DNA of 64,000 bases, from assembly GCA_934045075.1 (NCBI GenBank), contig CAKOGX010000007.1, positions 1-64,000 on the forward strand, given 5' to 3'. The notes beneath the pieces were generated by a model, which saw only the letters and a program-made list of their open reading frames with translations, ran no database searches and had not been told where the DNA came from. Position numbers and translations under genes: made by a program. Shown here one piece after another: positions 19,289 to 29,172 of this stretch. The first letter of the stretch is position 1. Each line of letters starts with the position of its first letter. This stretch comes from Yponomeuta sedellus. Lineage: Eukaryota > Arthropoda > Insecta > Lepidoptera > Yponomeutidae.

Positions 19289-22200
19289 CTAAGATCGGCT
19301 CCCATTGGCCCTTGCGGCCGCGCGCGTCACCCCCAGGGCGAAGGCCAGGAAGGTCTCTCGACTCTTGGAGTCGGCCATAAAGGCGGCGAACGCCTCGCAC
19401 CTCACCGCCCTTCCCAGGCGTATCTCGCAATCGGCCCTAGCAGCTCCAAAACGGGGGCACTCCTCCAGCAGGTGCTCCAGCGTTTCGGGAGTCTCGTCAT
19501 CACAGATGCAGGACGGACTCCCCGCGAGCTTGAACCTGTGGAGGTACGCTCGAAAGCCGCCGTGCCCCGTAAGGAGCTGCGCCTTGGCATTGCACATAGT
19601 GAGTTTGCCAAGGACTTTGTGGGCCGATGCGACGTCCGGGAAGAATAGCGAGGTGACGCGGCCTGTGGCAGACTCGCTGTAGCGAGCCTGCCACTTTGCC
19701 ACTGTCTCCCGTCTCACCTGCAGTTTTGCGTGTGAGACGGGATACAGGTCATAGGCTGCCGCGTCCTTGCGAGACAACGCCGCCCTCTTGGCCAACTCGT
19801 CCGCGCGTTCGTTGCCGGGGATCCCGACGTGGGCCTTGATCCAGTAGAACTGGATCAGGCCCCCGTTTCGCTGGATGTCCGCCAGCTGGCCGTGAATCTT
19901 CACGGCCAGCGGGTGTGTGGGCGAGGTACTCCTGAGCAACTCCAGAGCGGATCTGGAGTCGCTCAGAACACTCGCCCTGATGGGAGCGGGACCCCCGGCA
20001 ACGAGGTCGAGAGCCTTAGAGATCGCCACCATCTCCGCTTGGAAGACGGAGGCGAATCCCTCCAGCCTGAACCCCCTGGTGCGGACCTCAGCGCCGCCCT
20101 TCCACAGTGTGACCGCTCCCCCCACCTTGCCCTCGATCTTACTGCCGTCCGTGTAAGCCCTGGGCCAGTCGTCGGGCACCTTACTGAGCTCCTCCACGCT
20201 GGCCACCTCCTCAAACTCCACCGGAGTTCTAAGAGCGGGGTGTGCCAGCGTGAACGGGCTGCTTCGGTGCTCGACTTCCCGGCCCGGGAGCGGGGCGAAG
20301 GGCCTCCCCCTCTTCAGCTCATAGAGTTGAAGGGCCTCCTCGGCCCTTAGGTCGAGGGGGAGGATCCTCGCCAGGAGGACGGCAGCAGTGAGGGAGGTGG
20401 TGCGATGGGCCTTAGCGATGCGAATCGCGAAGGCCCTGGTCACCCTGTCGAGCACGGCCCTGGGGCCCGCACGTTGCGCGACAGGCGCCCAGACGTTGGC
20501 CGCATAGAGGATAGTAGGCTCGATGACGGTAGTGTAGAGCAGCCGGACGATATCGGCATTTAAGCCCCAAGTCGCCCTGGCCGCTCTAGACACCATCTGG
20601 AACCTAGCCATAGCTTTGCCGCAGACCCTGTTGAGGTGGCTAAGAAAATTGAGGTTCTTGTCGATCGTCAGACCCAGTACGGTGATCTCATCCGAGAACG
20701 CGATGTCCTCCCCCCCAAGACTCAGTTTGGGCGGGATTACATCGCGCTTCTTGGTGACCACCATAGCTTGGGTCTTTCGAGCGGCGAACCTCATCTTAGC
20801 CGCCTCTCCCCACTCAGACACGGCTTCCAGCGCGGCATTGAGGATTCCCTCAAGCTCACCCGCAGTCTGCGCCGCGGCGATAATCAAAATATCGTCAGCG
20901 AACGCCTGCAGGTGAGCTCTCAGGTCCTCGCCGCGCCGGAGCAAAGGGTCGAGTAGCAGGTTCCACAGCAGGGGACCGCACGTCGAGCCTTGGATGCAAC
21001 CCTTAGAAGTAGGTCTGTCTACTTGTGCTCCAGCATACCTGACTGTGACCTGTCTTTCGCTCAGGTAGCTGCACAGGAGTTGGTAGACAGACTGGTCGCA
21101 TCCAGTGGCCAGGATCTGGTGTTTTATTCCGGGCCACCACGCATTGTCGAAGGCCCCCTCGATATCGAGGGAGACTACTCCGACAATGCGTTTCTGCCCG
21201 ACGTGATCTCTTATGAGCTGGACAGCATCATACAAAGCGTCCTCCGTGCTGCGCTGCGGCATGAAGCCATATTGGCGCGGGCTCAGTCCTCCGCCCAACC
21301 CGAGCTGCCAGAGCAGCCTCCCGGCCATCATCTTCTCCAAGATCTTCCCCAGGACGGACAGGAGCCCAATTGGCCTGTATGACTTAGGCCGCGTGTAGTC
21401 ATCTCTGCTGGGCTTAGGCAGGATTTTGACTACAGCGGCCTTCCAATCCTTGGGGAAGTATCCCAGAGAGAGGCAGGCGTTCATCAGGGCAACAAATACA
21501 TCATTTCTTGCCCTGATGGCCGCACTGCAGATGTCGGCCGTGAGGCCGTCCCCCCCGGGCGCCTTTTTAGGGTGGATGCCCTTCAAGACGCCCGAGAGCT
21601 CGTGCTGGGAGAAGGGAATAAACTCCCGCGGCTTGGCACTGGCTTCATCCTCCATGCGGGCAACCGCCTGCCTGACGCGGGCATGAGTCTCTAACTCGGA
21701 CTGTAGATCGTCAGCTGGGTAGAATGTATCAGCTATGAGAGCTGCGGAGCCCTCGGCATCCAGGGTGCGTCCATCCGCGCCGCTGAGGAGGGTGTCCTCC
21801 TTCCGACGAGCGGCGCATCTTAGCACCCTATAGATGCCGCCCCACACGCTCTCATGCTCCTGCTTTGTGCAGAATTCCACCCAGCTGGCGGTCTTGGCCG
21901 CCTCTATGGCGGCCTTGTAGTCCTCCTTGGCCACCAGATACTCCTCAACTACCCTATCCCTTCTGCGGCGATTCGCGTGCCGGATTCGACCCCTCAACGT
22001 GATGAGGTTGCGCTTCTTCGCCTGCAACTCAGGGCCCCACCAAATCACCCGTTTGGGTGCCTTTGGTGGAGCCAGAAGAGGGATCGAATCCTCGCACGCA
22101 CCGTGAATCGCCCCAGTGTACCTTCCAATGGCCTCCTCAAGACCGCGGGGCGTCTCGATAGCCTCGATTTCGTCGACCGTCCAGTCTCCTAGACGGTCGA

Positions 22201-23059
22201 CGAACGAGGCCCGAAAAAGGTCCCAGTCGGCCTTCGCGGCGTGGTAACGCCTGGTGGATCCGCTGGGTCTGGCTGGCTCCGTCTCGGGCCCCACCCCCAC
22301 CTCGAACGTGATCGCCCGATGGTCCGGGGCGGAGGGGATGAGGTCCGGACGGACCCTCCAGTCGCTCACTCGATGGAAGAGCGCCGACGTGGCGAGGGTT
22401 ACATCAACTATGCTGGTGAACAGCTTGTCCCCCCGCCAGATGTAAAACGTCGGCGCCCCTCCCTCGTTGAGGACCTGCAGATCCACCTGGGCTGCGAACT
22501 CGGAGAACAGAGTACCCCTCTGGTCCTCGCGCCCGCAGCCCCACCAAAGGCTTTTGGCGTTAATGTCCCCGCCGAGAAGGACCGCGCTGGTGCCCATGCG
22601 GTCCATGAAGGCCTGGATGTCGCGGAGATAGGGGCTGAGGTCTTGGTCTCCCTCAAGGTACACCGAGACCAGGCCGATCTTCTGCCGCTCCCATTCCACC
22701 ACCACCGCCACGACATTCTCCGTGACGGTGGTGGCGTCCTGGACGACAGAGAGGGCCGGGTTGATGACTAGGATAGCCGACTTGACCGGTTTAGCCCCGG
22801 TGGCCATCTTTTGTATACAAGTATACCGGGTGTCCACTCGGCCCACCGACCCAGTGTAAGGTTCCTGGATCAGTACGGCCGAGTAGCCACCCTCGATGGC
22901 CACCTGGACGACCTCGTGGAACGCGGCGCGGCAACGGCCTATGTTGACTTGCAACAGCCGTATAGTGCCCCGCCGCGCTCCCCGTGGCCGCCCCGCGGCG
23001 TCCCGGCCATCGTCGGCCACCCCATCCCCCGGTGCACCCCGAGGCCGTGGGGGGGCCAA
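19289..23059 (-). CDS. T2 ORF2: endonuclease / reverse transcriptase / RNase H polyprotein
   Basis: About 1256 codons, uninterrupted. The endonuclease has VNIGRCRAAFHEV, QEPYTG, GGDINAKSLWWG, IVDVTLATSAL and APDHRAITF. The RT has APGGDGLTADIC, SYRPIGLLSVLGK, QYGFMPQRST, SLDIEGAFDNAWW, GCIQGSTCGP and the catalytic box FADD (720-723; T1 and T4 have YADD). RNase H has YTDGS, FQAEMVAI, SDSRSALEL and IKAHVGIPGNERAD. A C-terminal Cys/His motif CICDD..HLLEEC follows. The frame opens at a TTG (23059), and the first in-frame ATG lies only beyond the start of the endonuclease. An ATG overlapping the ORF1 stop (TGATG, 23072-23068) is one base out of frame, with a run of seven C (sense) between, so one base there would join them. 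Start by reinitiation, frameshift or a damaged copy is unresolved. Confidence 0.88.
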   Translation of the reverse strand: MAPPRPRGAPGDGVADDGRDAAGRPRGARRGTIRLLQVNIGRCRAAFHEVVQVAIEGGYSAVLIQEPYTGSVGRVDTRYTCIQKMATGAKPVKSAILVINPALSVVQDATTVTENVVAVVVEWERQKIGLVSVYLEGDQDLSPYLRDIQAFMDRMGTSAVLLGGDINAKSLWWGCGREDQRGTLFSEFAAQVDLQVLNEGGAPTFYIWRGDKLFTSIVDVTLATSALFHRVSDWRVRPDLIPSAPDHRAITFEVGVGPETEPARPSGSTRRYHAAKADWDLFRASFVDRLGDWTVDEIEAIETPRGLEEAIGRYTGAIHGACEDSIPLLAPPKAPKRVIWWGPELQAKKRNLITLRGRIRHANRRRRDRVVEEYLVAKEDYKAAIEAAKTASWVEFCTKQEHESVWGGIYRVLRCAARRKEDTLLSGADGRTLDAEGSAALIADTFYPADDLQSELETHARVRQAVARMEDEASAKPREFIPFSQHELSGVLKGIHPKKAPGGDGLTADICSAAIRARNDVFVALMNACLSLGYFPKDWKAAVVKILPKPSRDDYTRPKSYRPIGLLSVLGKILEKMMAGRLLWQLGLGGGLSPRQYGFMPQRSTEDALYDAVQLIRDHVGQKRIVGVVSLDIEGAFDNAWWPGIKHQILATGCDQSVYQLLCSYLSERQVTVRYAGAQVDRPTSKGCIQGSTCGPLLWNLLLDPLLRRGEDLRAHLQAFADDILIIAAAQTAGELEGILNAALEAVSEWGEAAKMRFAARKTQAMVVTKKRDVIPPKLSLGGEDIAFSDEITVLGLTIDKNLNFLSHLNRVCGKAMARFQMVSRAARATWGLNADIVRLLYTTVIEPTILYAANVWAPVAQRAGPRAVLDRVTRAFAIRIAKAHRTTSLTAAVLLARILPLDLRAEEALQLYELKRGRPFAPLPGREVEHRSSPFTLAHPALRTPVEFEEVASVEELSKVPDDWPRAYTDGSKIEGKVGGAVTLWKGGAEVRTRGFRLEGFASVFQAEMVAISKALDLVAGGPAPIRASVLSDSRSALELLRSTSPTHPLAVKIHGQLADIQRNGGLIQFYWIKAHVGIPGNERADELAKRAALSRKDAAAYDLYPVSHAKLQVRRETVAKWQARYSESATGRVTSLFFPDVASAHKVLGKLTMCNAKAQLLTGHGGFRAYLHRFKLAGSPSCICDDETPETLEHLLEECPRFGAARADCEIRLGRAVRCEAFAAFMADSKSRETFLAFALGVTRAAARANGSRS

Positions 23060-23069
23060 GGTGCCCGCA

Positions 23070-24815
23070 TCAACAGTACTTTATGGCCTGCCGCGCTATA
23101 CTGTCCCAACGCATGCGCTCTGGACAGTCGGCGGCGTATGCAGGGTGCGAGGACTCTGCCCCTGACACTTTCGCGCAGTGGCAGCAGCGCGGCCCCTCAG
23201 CCCGCGCCGACGGGGGGCAGTCCCTGGTTTGGTGCTCACCGCTGCACTGGCCACACCTGGCTTCGGCGCGACAGATTCGCGCCGTATGCCCGTAGCCCAT
23301 GCAGCGGTAGCACTGCACCAGTGGGGACTGGTCCACCGCCAGCACGACCTGGTAGCCCAGCCTTATCCTCGCTCCTTCCATACGCCGCCAGATTTCGGGG
23401 GTCACCTCTAAGATGACGTTGCAGAGTGCCCCGTTTCTGCCATTGGTGCGCCTAAGGACCCGGGCCTCCTCTTTATTGAGGGCGATGCCCGCCATCAAGT
23501 CCTTATTCTGGGACTTGATGGCGGCCATCACCTGCTCGTCTGGGGTGTCTCTCGCGACCCCGGCGAGGCGAATCAGGGGGCGCTTGTCGGTGGGCTCGGT
23601 GACTGTAAAGAGGCCACCGGCCCCCTCCAGCTCCTTCTTGAAAGCCTCCCTGCCCTCGCCGGTGTCGCAAGAGAGCAACACTTTCTGGTTCCGCAGCCTC
23701 CTGACCGCGTTGACTCCAATCCCGAGGGTGATGACGTCGACCTTCGCCTTGATATCTGCTATTGTAGCTTCAGCGGTCTTATTGGGGTCGGTCGACTCCA
23801 CCACCATCGGGTGGCGCGGTAAGGAGGCCGCTTCGGCGTATGTTTTGGGGGAGACCCGATCTCGCTGGGAGGGCCGCGGGACTGCGGCCGTGGCGGGGAA
23901 GTTGTTCTGTCGGGTCGGGCCGGCGGGGGGAGACAGGTCGGGCCCCGCGAGCGGCGCAGGCTGCTGCCTGTCAAGCCGCTCGCGAAGTCCGCGGAGCTCC
24001 CCCCTCACCTCCTCCGCCCATTCCACACCCACTTTGGTGTTGGCTGCCCCGGCCACGCCGCTCAGCTCCTTGCTGAGGCCCTCGCACCGCTCCGTGAGCG
24101 CCTGCATCCCCTTGGTAAGGGATGAAACCGCCCCCGGAGCAGGCAGTGCCTCCTTGTCCCGCAGCTCTCCCAATACGTCAAAAGAGATCAGGTCTCGTGC
24201 CGCCAAAACCTCTCTCTTTATCTCTCCCAGGTCCTTGGCTATTGTGGGCAGCACCGCGCCCGCGGCCAGCTTTTCCAGGCGGGCCGCGTGAGCCTCCTCT
24301 CTACGGGTCGCGTCCGCGGCGAACTCCGCCCTGGCGGCCTCCATCCTCAGGCTAAGAGTCTGCCTGGACTCGCTCAGCCTGAGTACCATCTGGTACAGCT
24401 CGCCGAGCGAGCCCACGACAAACTCACGGGTTTCCCGCTTCAGGTTGCCTGAGGACTCCAGCCTCTCCTTCGCCGCCAGCATTACGTCGTTGGCCATCCT
24501 TGGGAGATTGGCCAGTGTTCCGGTCACTGACCCTCCCAACGATGGCCTGCCGGTCTGGGGCGAACGGGAGGCCGGTAAGATGCCGCCAGGGACGACAGTC
24601 TCGTCCAGGGGCGATTTGGTTGGTGGCGCGGTGCTGGCTGAAGCGGGCCCCGCGGTCCCGGCTCCCTCGATCGGGGCCTTGATGGAAGGTGCCTTTTTCG
24701 GCGGGGTTCCGCGGAGCCCCCTTGTGGGCACCCGCAGCAGGGCACCCGCACCCGTCCCGGTTGGCCGGCTCTTGGCCTCCGCCGTGGTCGTGGACTTTCG
24801 CGGCCTGGTGTCCAT
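23070..24815 (-). CDS. T2 ORF1: gag-like zinc-knuckle RNA-binding protein
   Basis: 581 aa from ATG at 24815 to TGA at 23072-23070. The first 130 residues are basic and low in complexity (T/P/A/K). Residues about 130-290 are rich in charged helix with coiled-coil character (ESRQTLSLRMEAARAEF). A conserved central domain follows (ATIADIKAKVDVITLGIGVN, VLLSCDTGEGREAFKKEL), then three Cys/His knuckles: CYRCMGYGHTARIC, CGQCSGEHQTRDC and CCHC..H..C. The layout is typical of R1-clade ORF1 proteins that bind element RNA and localise RNPs to telomeres. The stop overlaps an ATG as TGATG, suggesting coupled translation of ORF2. The family assignment is secure; the function is inferred. Confidence 0.88.
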   Translation of the reverse strand: MDTRPRKSTTTAEAKSRPTGTGAGALLRVPTRGLRGTPPKKAPSIKAPIEGAGTAGPASASTAPPTKSPLDETVVPGGILPASRSPQTGRPSLGGSVTGTLANLPRMANDVMLAAKERLESSGNLKRETREFVVGSLGELYQMVLRLSESRQTLSLRMEAARAEFAADATRREEAHAARLEKLAAGAVLPTIAKDLGEIKREVLAARDLISFDVLGELRDKEALPAPGAVSSLTKGMQALTERCEGLSKELSGVAGAANTKVGVEWAEEVRGELRGLRERLDRQQPAPLAGPDLSPPAGPTRQNNFPATAAVPRPSQRDRVSPKTYAEAASLPRHPMVVESTDPNKTAEATIADIKAKVDVITLGIGVNAVRRLRNQKVLLSCDTGEGREAFKKELEGAGGLFTVTEPTDKRPLIRLAGVARDTPDEQVMAAIKSQNKDLMAGIALNKEEARVLRRTNGRNGALCNVILEVTPEIWRRMEGARIRLGYQVVLAVDQSPLVQCYRCMGYGHTARICRAEARCGQCSGEHQTRDCPPSARAEGPRCCHCAKVSGAESSHPAYAADCPERMRWDSIARQAIKYC

Positions 24816-26763
24816 AGTGCTTTCAGTCTAAGAGAGCCGGTTTGGCGTTGCCCAAATACCGCTAGGCCCAGCCGAGCGAAGGGGCGGGTCAGGTACTTAT
24901 ATTTTTGACGGCAATAGGGACGAGTCCAATTATTTATACTTAAAGTGTATAATAATATGTCCGATTGTCAGTTTACTTAAACCTAAGGCAAAAAGGCCGT
25001 GTAAAAATGTAAATCTTAGTCTAGTGCAATAGGGCAGTAATAATTAACTTAAAACTAATGTGCCAATATGGGCAGGTCACTCGTGAATAAAATTTTAAAT
25101 AATTGAAAATTGAAAATTAGAAATTAAAAAATTGATAATTGGAAATTGAATAAATTATAAAATTACAGAAGTTGACAAATTATGGAATAAATAGAGTTAA
25201 AACAAAATTGAAAAATTGATGAATTATAAAAAATAAAAATTAAATTAAAAAATTTTCCGCTCTACGTAGAGCCGTTATTTCACTTGTGATGCAGAGTCAT
25301 TCGAGTGTGTCAGGGTATTGTATGAAGGAACAATTTGTGGTCGAAAGCGAGAAAACTCTACTTTTCCCCGGGTGACTCTATGTAGAGCCGTTCCAAGGCC
25401 ACCAGCGGACGGCTCTCCCCGAGCCCTTTCCAACGACCCCAAACACGGTGTCTCTAACCCAACGGGTCCCGGAGAAATCGCCGTGCAAACTTCTCGGTTA
25501 AAATCCAAAATGGCTGCCAGAAAATGGTTACCCGGCTATTCCTCCGCGACCGCTGGGCCGAATTATCCCGTGTTTGGGCTCGTCTTGTTGGGCGCGAAGA
25601 GCCCCGTCCGCCGGTTCGGTTTTCAGGCTGAAAATTTTCAGGCTCCTGAAAACGCCTGAAAGCTGGTGGGTCGGACAGGACAGGATTAGCCGATGGCCGA
25701 GGAGAAAACCCCGGCGCCCTACGACGTTCCGTTGCAGAGATATAGGCGTTAGAAAAAAAACAAAATGGCCGCCGAACTGTCAAAGTTAGATTTTGACTGG
25801 CGATATCTCCGCTTCTAGAAGCCGCAGCGCGCCCGGATTTCTACCGTCCCTCCCTGCCCAACCCAAGCCTTCCGCTGAAACCACTTTCAGGACCCTGAAA
25901 ATCTCCGACTCCAATCCGGCTGAAAAGTGGGGATATAGTGCGTGAGAAGCCCCTGAACAGACCAGTGAAGACAGCGTATCTCTACGCCTCTCGGTTCCAA
26001 AGTTATGGCGGATTGAAGTCGGAGGTTGACAGCTAAGATGGCCGCCGAACTGTCAGATTACAATTTGAGACGCCCGTAACTCCTCAACCCGACGTCAGAC
26101 AACGTCGGGGTTTTCGGCGGACAGCTCGGCCTGACCTCCTCTATGTCCCGAAAGCGGTTTCAGGCCCAAAAATTTTCAGTCCTGAAAAACGCCTGAAAAT
26201 GGGCTGAGTCAATAGACCGCGATTTCCGACCAATTATGGTCGAAACCCTAGATTTCTAATGTGCCCCGGTCCGGAGATATTCAATTTCTGATAAGTTAAC
26301 CAATTCATACAAAATGGCGGAATTGGGCTAACTTTCGCGATTGGGGCGATATAGGGCCCGAGTTTGGGCTTAGTTTGTGTGGGATTGATCTTTTAGACTC
26401 AATCCCAGCGTCAAAATATTTTTAAAACTATTTATTACTAATTAAAATGAGAAAATTACTTAAAATTAAATATCTCCCGAACCCGTAAACTAAAAAATTC
26501 CAAAAAATACCTAAAAATTAGCTTAAATCTAGCCTAAAATTACTGTTTATATTAATTTTAAAAATTTACAATTTTAGACTGACTTTTACTATTTAAACCA
26601 ATTTTTTTACTATTTTAATTCTACTCCAGACACTATTTAATTTAATTAACTAAAAAAGTCCAATTTCAATTCTTCGCTGGAGCGCGCACAAACAAGCAGT
26701 TGCAGATTTTCGAAAAATGTGTTGGGTCCAAAGTTATTGACTTCTTAATTTTGAATTTTCAAA
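24816..26763 (-). other. T2 5' UTR
   Basis: 1.95 kb between ORF1 and TTAGG, and I see no gene. 24890-25260 is AT-rich. 25490-26340 holds degenerate tandem repeats, each with an AAAATGGC-G-C box. 26411-26763 is AT-rich and occurs again, apparently identically, at 38124-38476 in C1, where it is again followed by TTAGG. That supports 26763 as the true 5' end of the element. Confidence 0.7.
25490..26340 (-). repeat. T2 5' UTR degenerate tandem repeats of about 256-277 bp with ATGGC boxes
   Basis: Boxes AAAATGGCTGCC (25507), AAAATGGCCGCC (25763), AAGATGGCCGCC (26035) and AAAATGGCGGAA (about 26312) recur at 256-277 bp. Between them, motifs like CGATATCTCCG and TTTCAGG..CTGAAAA repeat in degraded form. 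The AAGATGGCCGCC form resembles the YY1/Pho core, which also occurs in the 5' UTR of mammalian L1; the parallel is only suggestive. Confidence 0.55.
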
Positions 26764-26789
26764 GGTTAGGTTAGGTTTTTTTTTTTTTT

Positions 26790-27605
26790 GGTAACGCGGG
26801 GGAATGCATTTACGCACTTCACCACTCTGCTGTCAGGGGACAACAGAGCGGCTTCGTGTGGGACTCCCAGCCCGAGGGCTGGACTACCCACTAAACCCCC
26901 GCGGTGATCCTCCTCTCCTCTACCGGGTCGCGGGGTAGGCCAAAGGTTAAGTCACCGCGACCCGGCAAGAGGTCGCCCCTCCACGTGAGGGGCTCGACTA
27001 GTGGGGGAGCCAAAGTGGCCCCCTTAGCGGCGCCCCCTGCCCCATCGCTACGACGGGGCAAGGAAACGCCGCGTCTCCTCGGGGGGGCCATAAAGGCCCC
27101 CATACGCTCCAATGAGCCGCCCCCCCACATCACATTGCTAAAACAATGGGACTAGAGGGGGCGGCGCATCGCTGCGAGGCCCGTCGCGTCGCTCACCAGC
27201 GCTTCTCTGAGAACAGAGAAGGTGGAGAGCGAGCGCGCGGGCCCTCTCTGTGCCGGAAGGCACCCCCGGATCACGCAGGGGCGCCCTCCGGCCCGCCGTG
27301 TTAGAGGCGGAGAGTCCCCTGACCCCCCGCCCACGGCACTGATCCGACTGGTACGAGGCGCCCGGAGGCGCCCCCCCCAGCCGGACCTCCTCCTCTTGGT
27401 CGCTTGGGTCCCACTCCACGGTGTGAAGCAGGGCCCAAGCGACTAAACGGTCGCGGTGCTGCCCAAACAGCACCGCCACCTACTGACCGCTCAACTCGCA
27501 AGCGAGGAGCGGTCCCTCCGCGGTTGCTCTTTGTTTCACCGTGGTCCCGCAACCACGGCTACTAAAGCCCCCTCGCCACGACAAGGCGGCAACCGTCGAG
27601 GGGGA
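26790..27605 (-). mobile_element. SGE-1 copy 12 (short form)
   Basis: About 816 bp inserted next to the T2 5' end with two TTAGG units between. J4/2 reads C-A-A-A. The core differs slightly (GTGGCCCCCTTAGCG in place of GTGGCTCCCCAGCG). Confidence 0.85.
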
Positions 27606-27633
27606 GGTTAGGTTAGGTTTTTTTTTTTTTTTT

Positions 27634-28655
27634 GGTAACGCGGGGGAATGCATTTACGCACTTCACCACTCTGCTGTCAGGGGACAACAGAGCGGCTTCG
27701 TGTGGGACTCCCAGCCCGAGGGCTGGACTACCCACTAAACCCCCGCGGTGATCCTCCTCTCCTCTACCGGGTCGCGGGGTAGGCCAAAGGTTAAGTCACC
27801 GCGACCCGGCAAGAGGTCGCCCCACTGGAGGGGCTCGACTGGTGGGGGAGCCAGAGTGGCTCCCCAGCGGCGCCCCCTGCCCCATCGCTACGACGGGGCA
27901 AGGAAACGCCGCGTCTCCTCGGGGGGGCCATATAGGCCCCCATACGCTCCAATGCGCCGCCCCCCCCCATCCAATTGCTAAAACAACGGGACTAGAGGGG
28001 GCGGCGCATCGCTGCGAGGCCCGTCGCGTCGCTCACCAGCGCTTCTCTGATGAAGCAGAGAAGGTGGAGAGCGAGCGCGCGGGCCCTCTCTGTGCTGGAA
28101 GGCACCCCCGGATCACGCAGGGGCGCCTTCCGGCCCGCCGTGTTAGAGGCTGAGGGTCCCCTGACCCTCCGCCCACGGCCCTGGTCCGACTGGTACGAGG
28201 CGCACAAGGCGCCCCCCCCAGCCGGACCTCCTCCTCTTGGTCGCTTGGGTCCCACTCCACGGTGTGAAGCAGGGCCCAAGCGACTAAACGGTCGCAGGGG
28301 ATAGGGAGAGAGGCGCACCGCAATACCAGCACTCCTCTTCCCCTGCGACCCCACCGCGTCCGCCATCAGCCGGTGGCGGCCCCGGTAAGGCCGCGGCAGG
28401 CAGGGAGAGCGGCGCACCGTAATACCGGCACTCCTCTCCCGCCGCGGCCTCCTCCCTTCGGCTGCGATGTCGCCCATACGGCATCGCAGCCCGCCTCAGT
28501 GGCGGTGCTGCCCATACAGCACCGCCACCTACTGACCGCTCGACTCGCAAGCGAGGAGCGGTCCCTCCGCGGTTGCTCTTTGTTTCACCGTGGTCCCGCA
28601 ACCACGGCTACTAAAGCCCCCTCGCCACGACAAGGCGGCAACCGTCGAGGGGGGA
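27634..28655 (-). mobile_element. SGE-1 copy 13 (long form)
   Basis: About 1.02 kb with J4/2 C-A-A-A. The CCATTG/CAATGG hairpin is altered to CAATTG/CAACGG, weakening that stem. Confidence 0.85.
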
Positions 28656-28688
28656 GGTTAGGTTAGGTTAGGTTAGGTTAGGTTAGGT
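28656..28688 (+). repeat. (TTAGG)n telomeric tract
   Basis: About 6-7 units, ending in GGTT at the 5' junction of S1. Confidence 0.95.
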
Positions 28689-29172
28689 TTCCGTGTGGAG
28701 TTTCTGGTCTCCCATCGGACGCGTCCCCGGGTGGCGGATAGGGGAACGCCCCCCAGATATGGGGGGTATCGGCTTCGGCCGGCGCGGACCAAAACCAGGC
28801 GTGGAGGGTCATCCGAGTTACTTGTCAGGTCTCGGATGAGGCACACCACCCACTCTACTTTTAGAGTGGTGCTTGGTGTGCGTGAGCAGATCGTAATCCC
28901 AACGTACCGGGACCGAGGGTCTTTTTGGACCGCGAGGAGATAACCTCTATAAAAAATCCTCAATCCTCGGCGCTGAGGCACGTGGCGTCGGGGTGCTCGC
29001 AAGAGCGGCTGGGGAGGTCATCAGCCACTAGCGGCCAAACCTGCAGGCTCAGTGCTGGCCCTGGGTTCTAGCCCCTAAAAGAGCACCCGCGTCGTGTTGG
29101 GAAAGCGGCGCGTGTATATTCCCTTCTTTCAGATGTAGCCGGAATGCTAAAAAAAAACTAGTAAAAAAAATC
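28689..29172 (+). other. S1 5' UTR
   Basis: 484 bases, GC-rich at first with a hairpin CCCCCC/GGGGGG (about 28750-28768) and a GGCTTCGGCC hairpin after it. I could not fit an HDV-like ribozyme here with confidence. An A-rich stretch precedes the ORF1 ATG. Confidence 0.6.

Larger units (their letters stand above)
18467..26763 (-). mobile_element. T2: full-length TRAS-polarity retrotransposon of a second lineage
   Basis: About 8.3 kb: 5' UTR (24816-26763), ORF1, ORF2, 3' UTR (18467-19288) and an A tail (T-run 18452-18466). TTAGG lies on both sides. ORF2 has RNase H like T1/T4, but the protein is strongly diverged from them. The GC-rich coding region (unlike T1/T4) and AT-rich UTRs mark a distinct lineage. 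Whether it can move depends on how ORF2 starts, since no in-frame ATG precedes the endonuclease domain. Confidence 0.88.

Noticed and set aside
24816..26763. Host unique sequence between T2 and the next telomeric tract
   Set aside because: Its right end recurs next to TTAGG in C1 and it directly precedes T2 ORF1, so it is better read as the T2 5' UTR.
28689..28810. HDV-like ribozyme at the S1 5' end
   Set aside because: CTGGT/ACCAG and a following CCAAA resemble P2 and J4/2, but I could not place a P1 in the right position.
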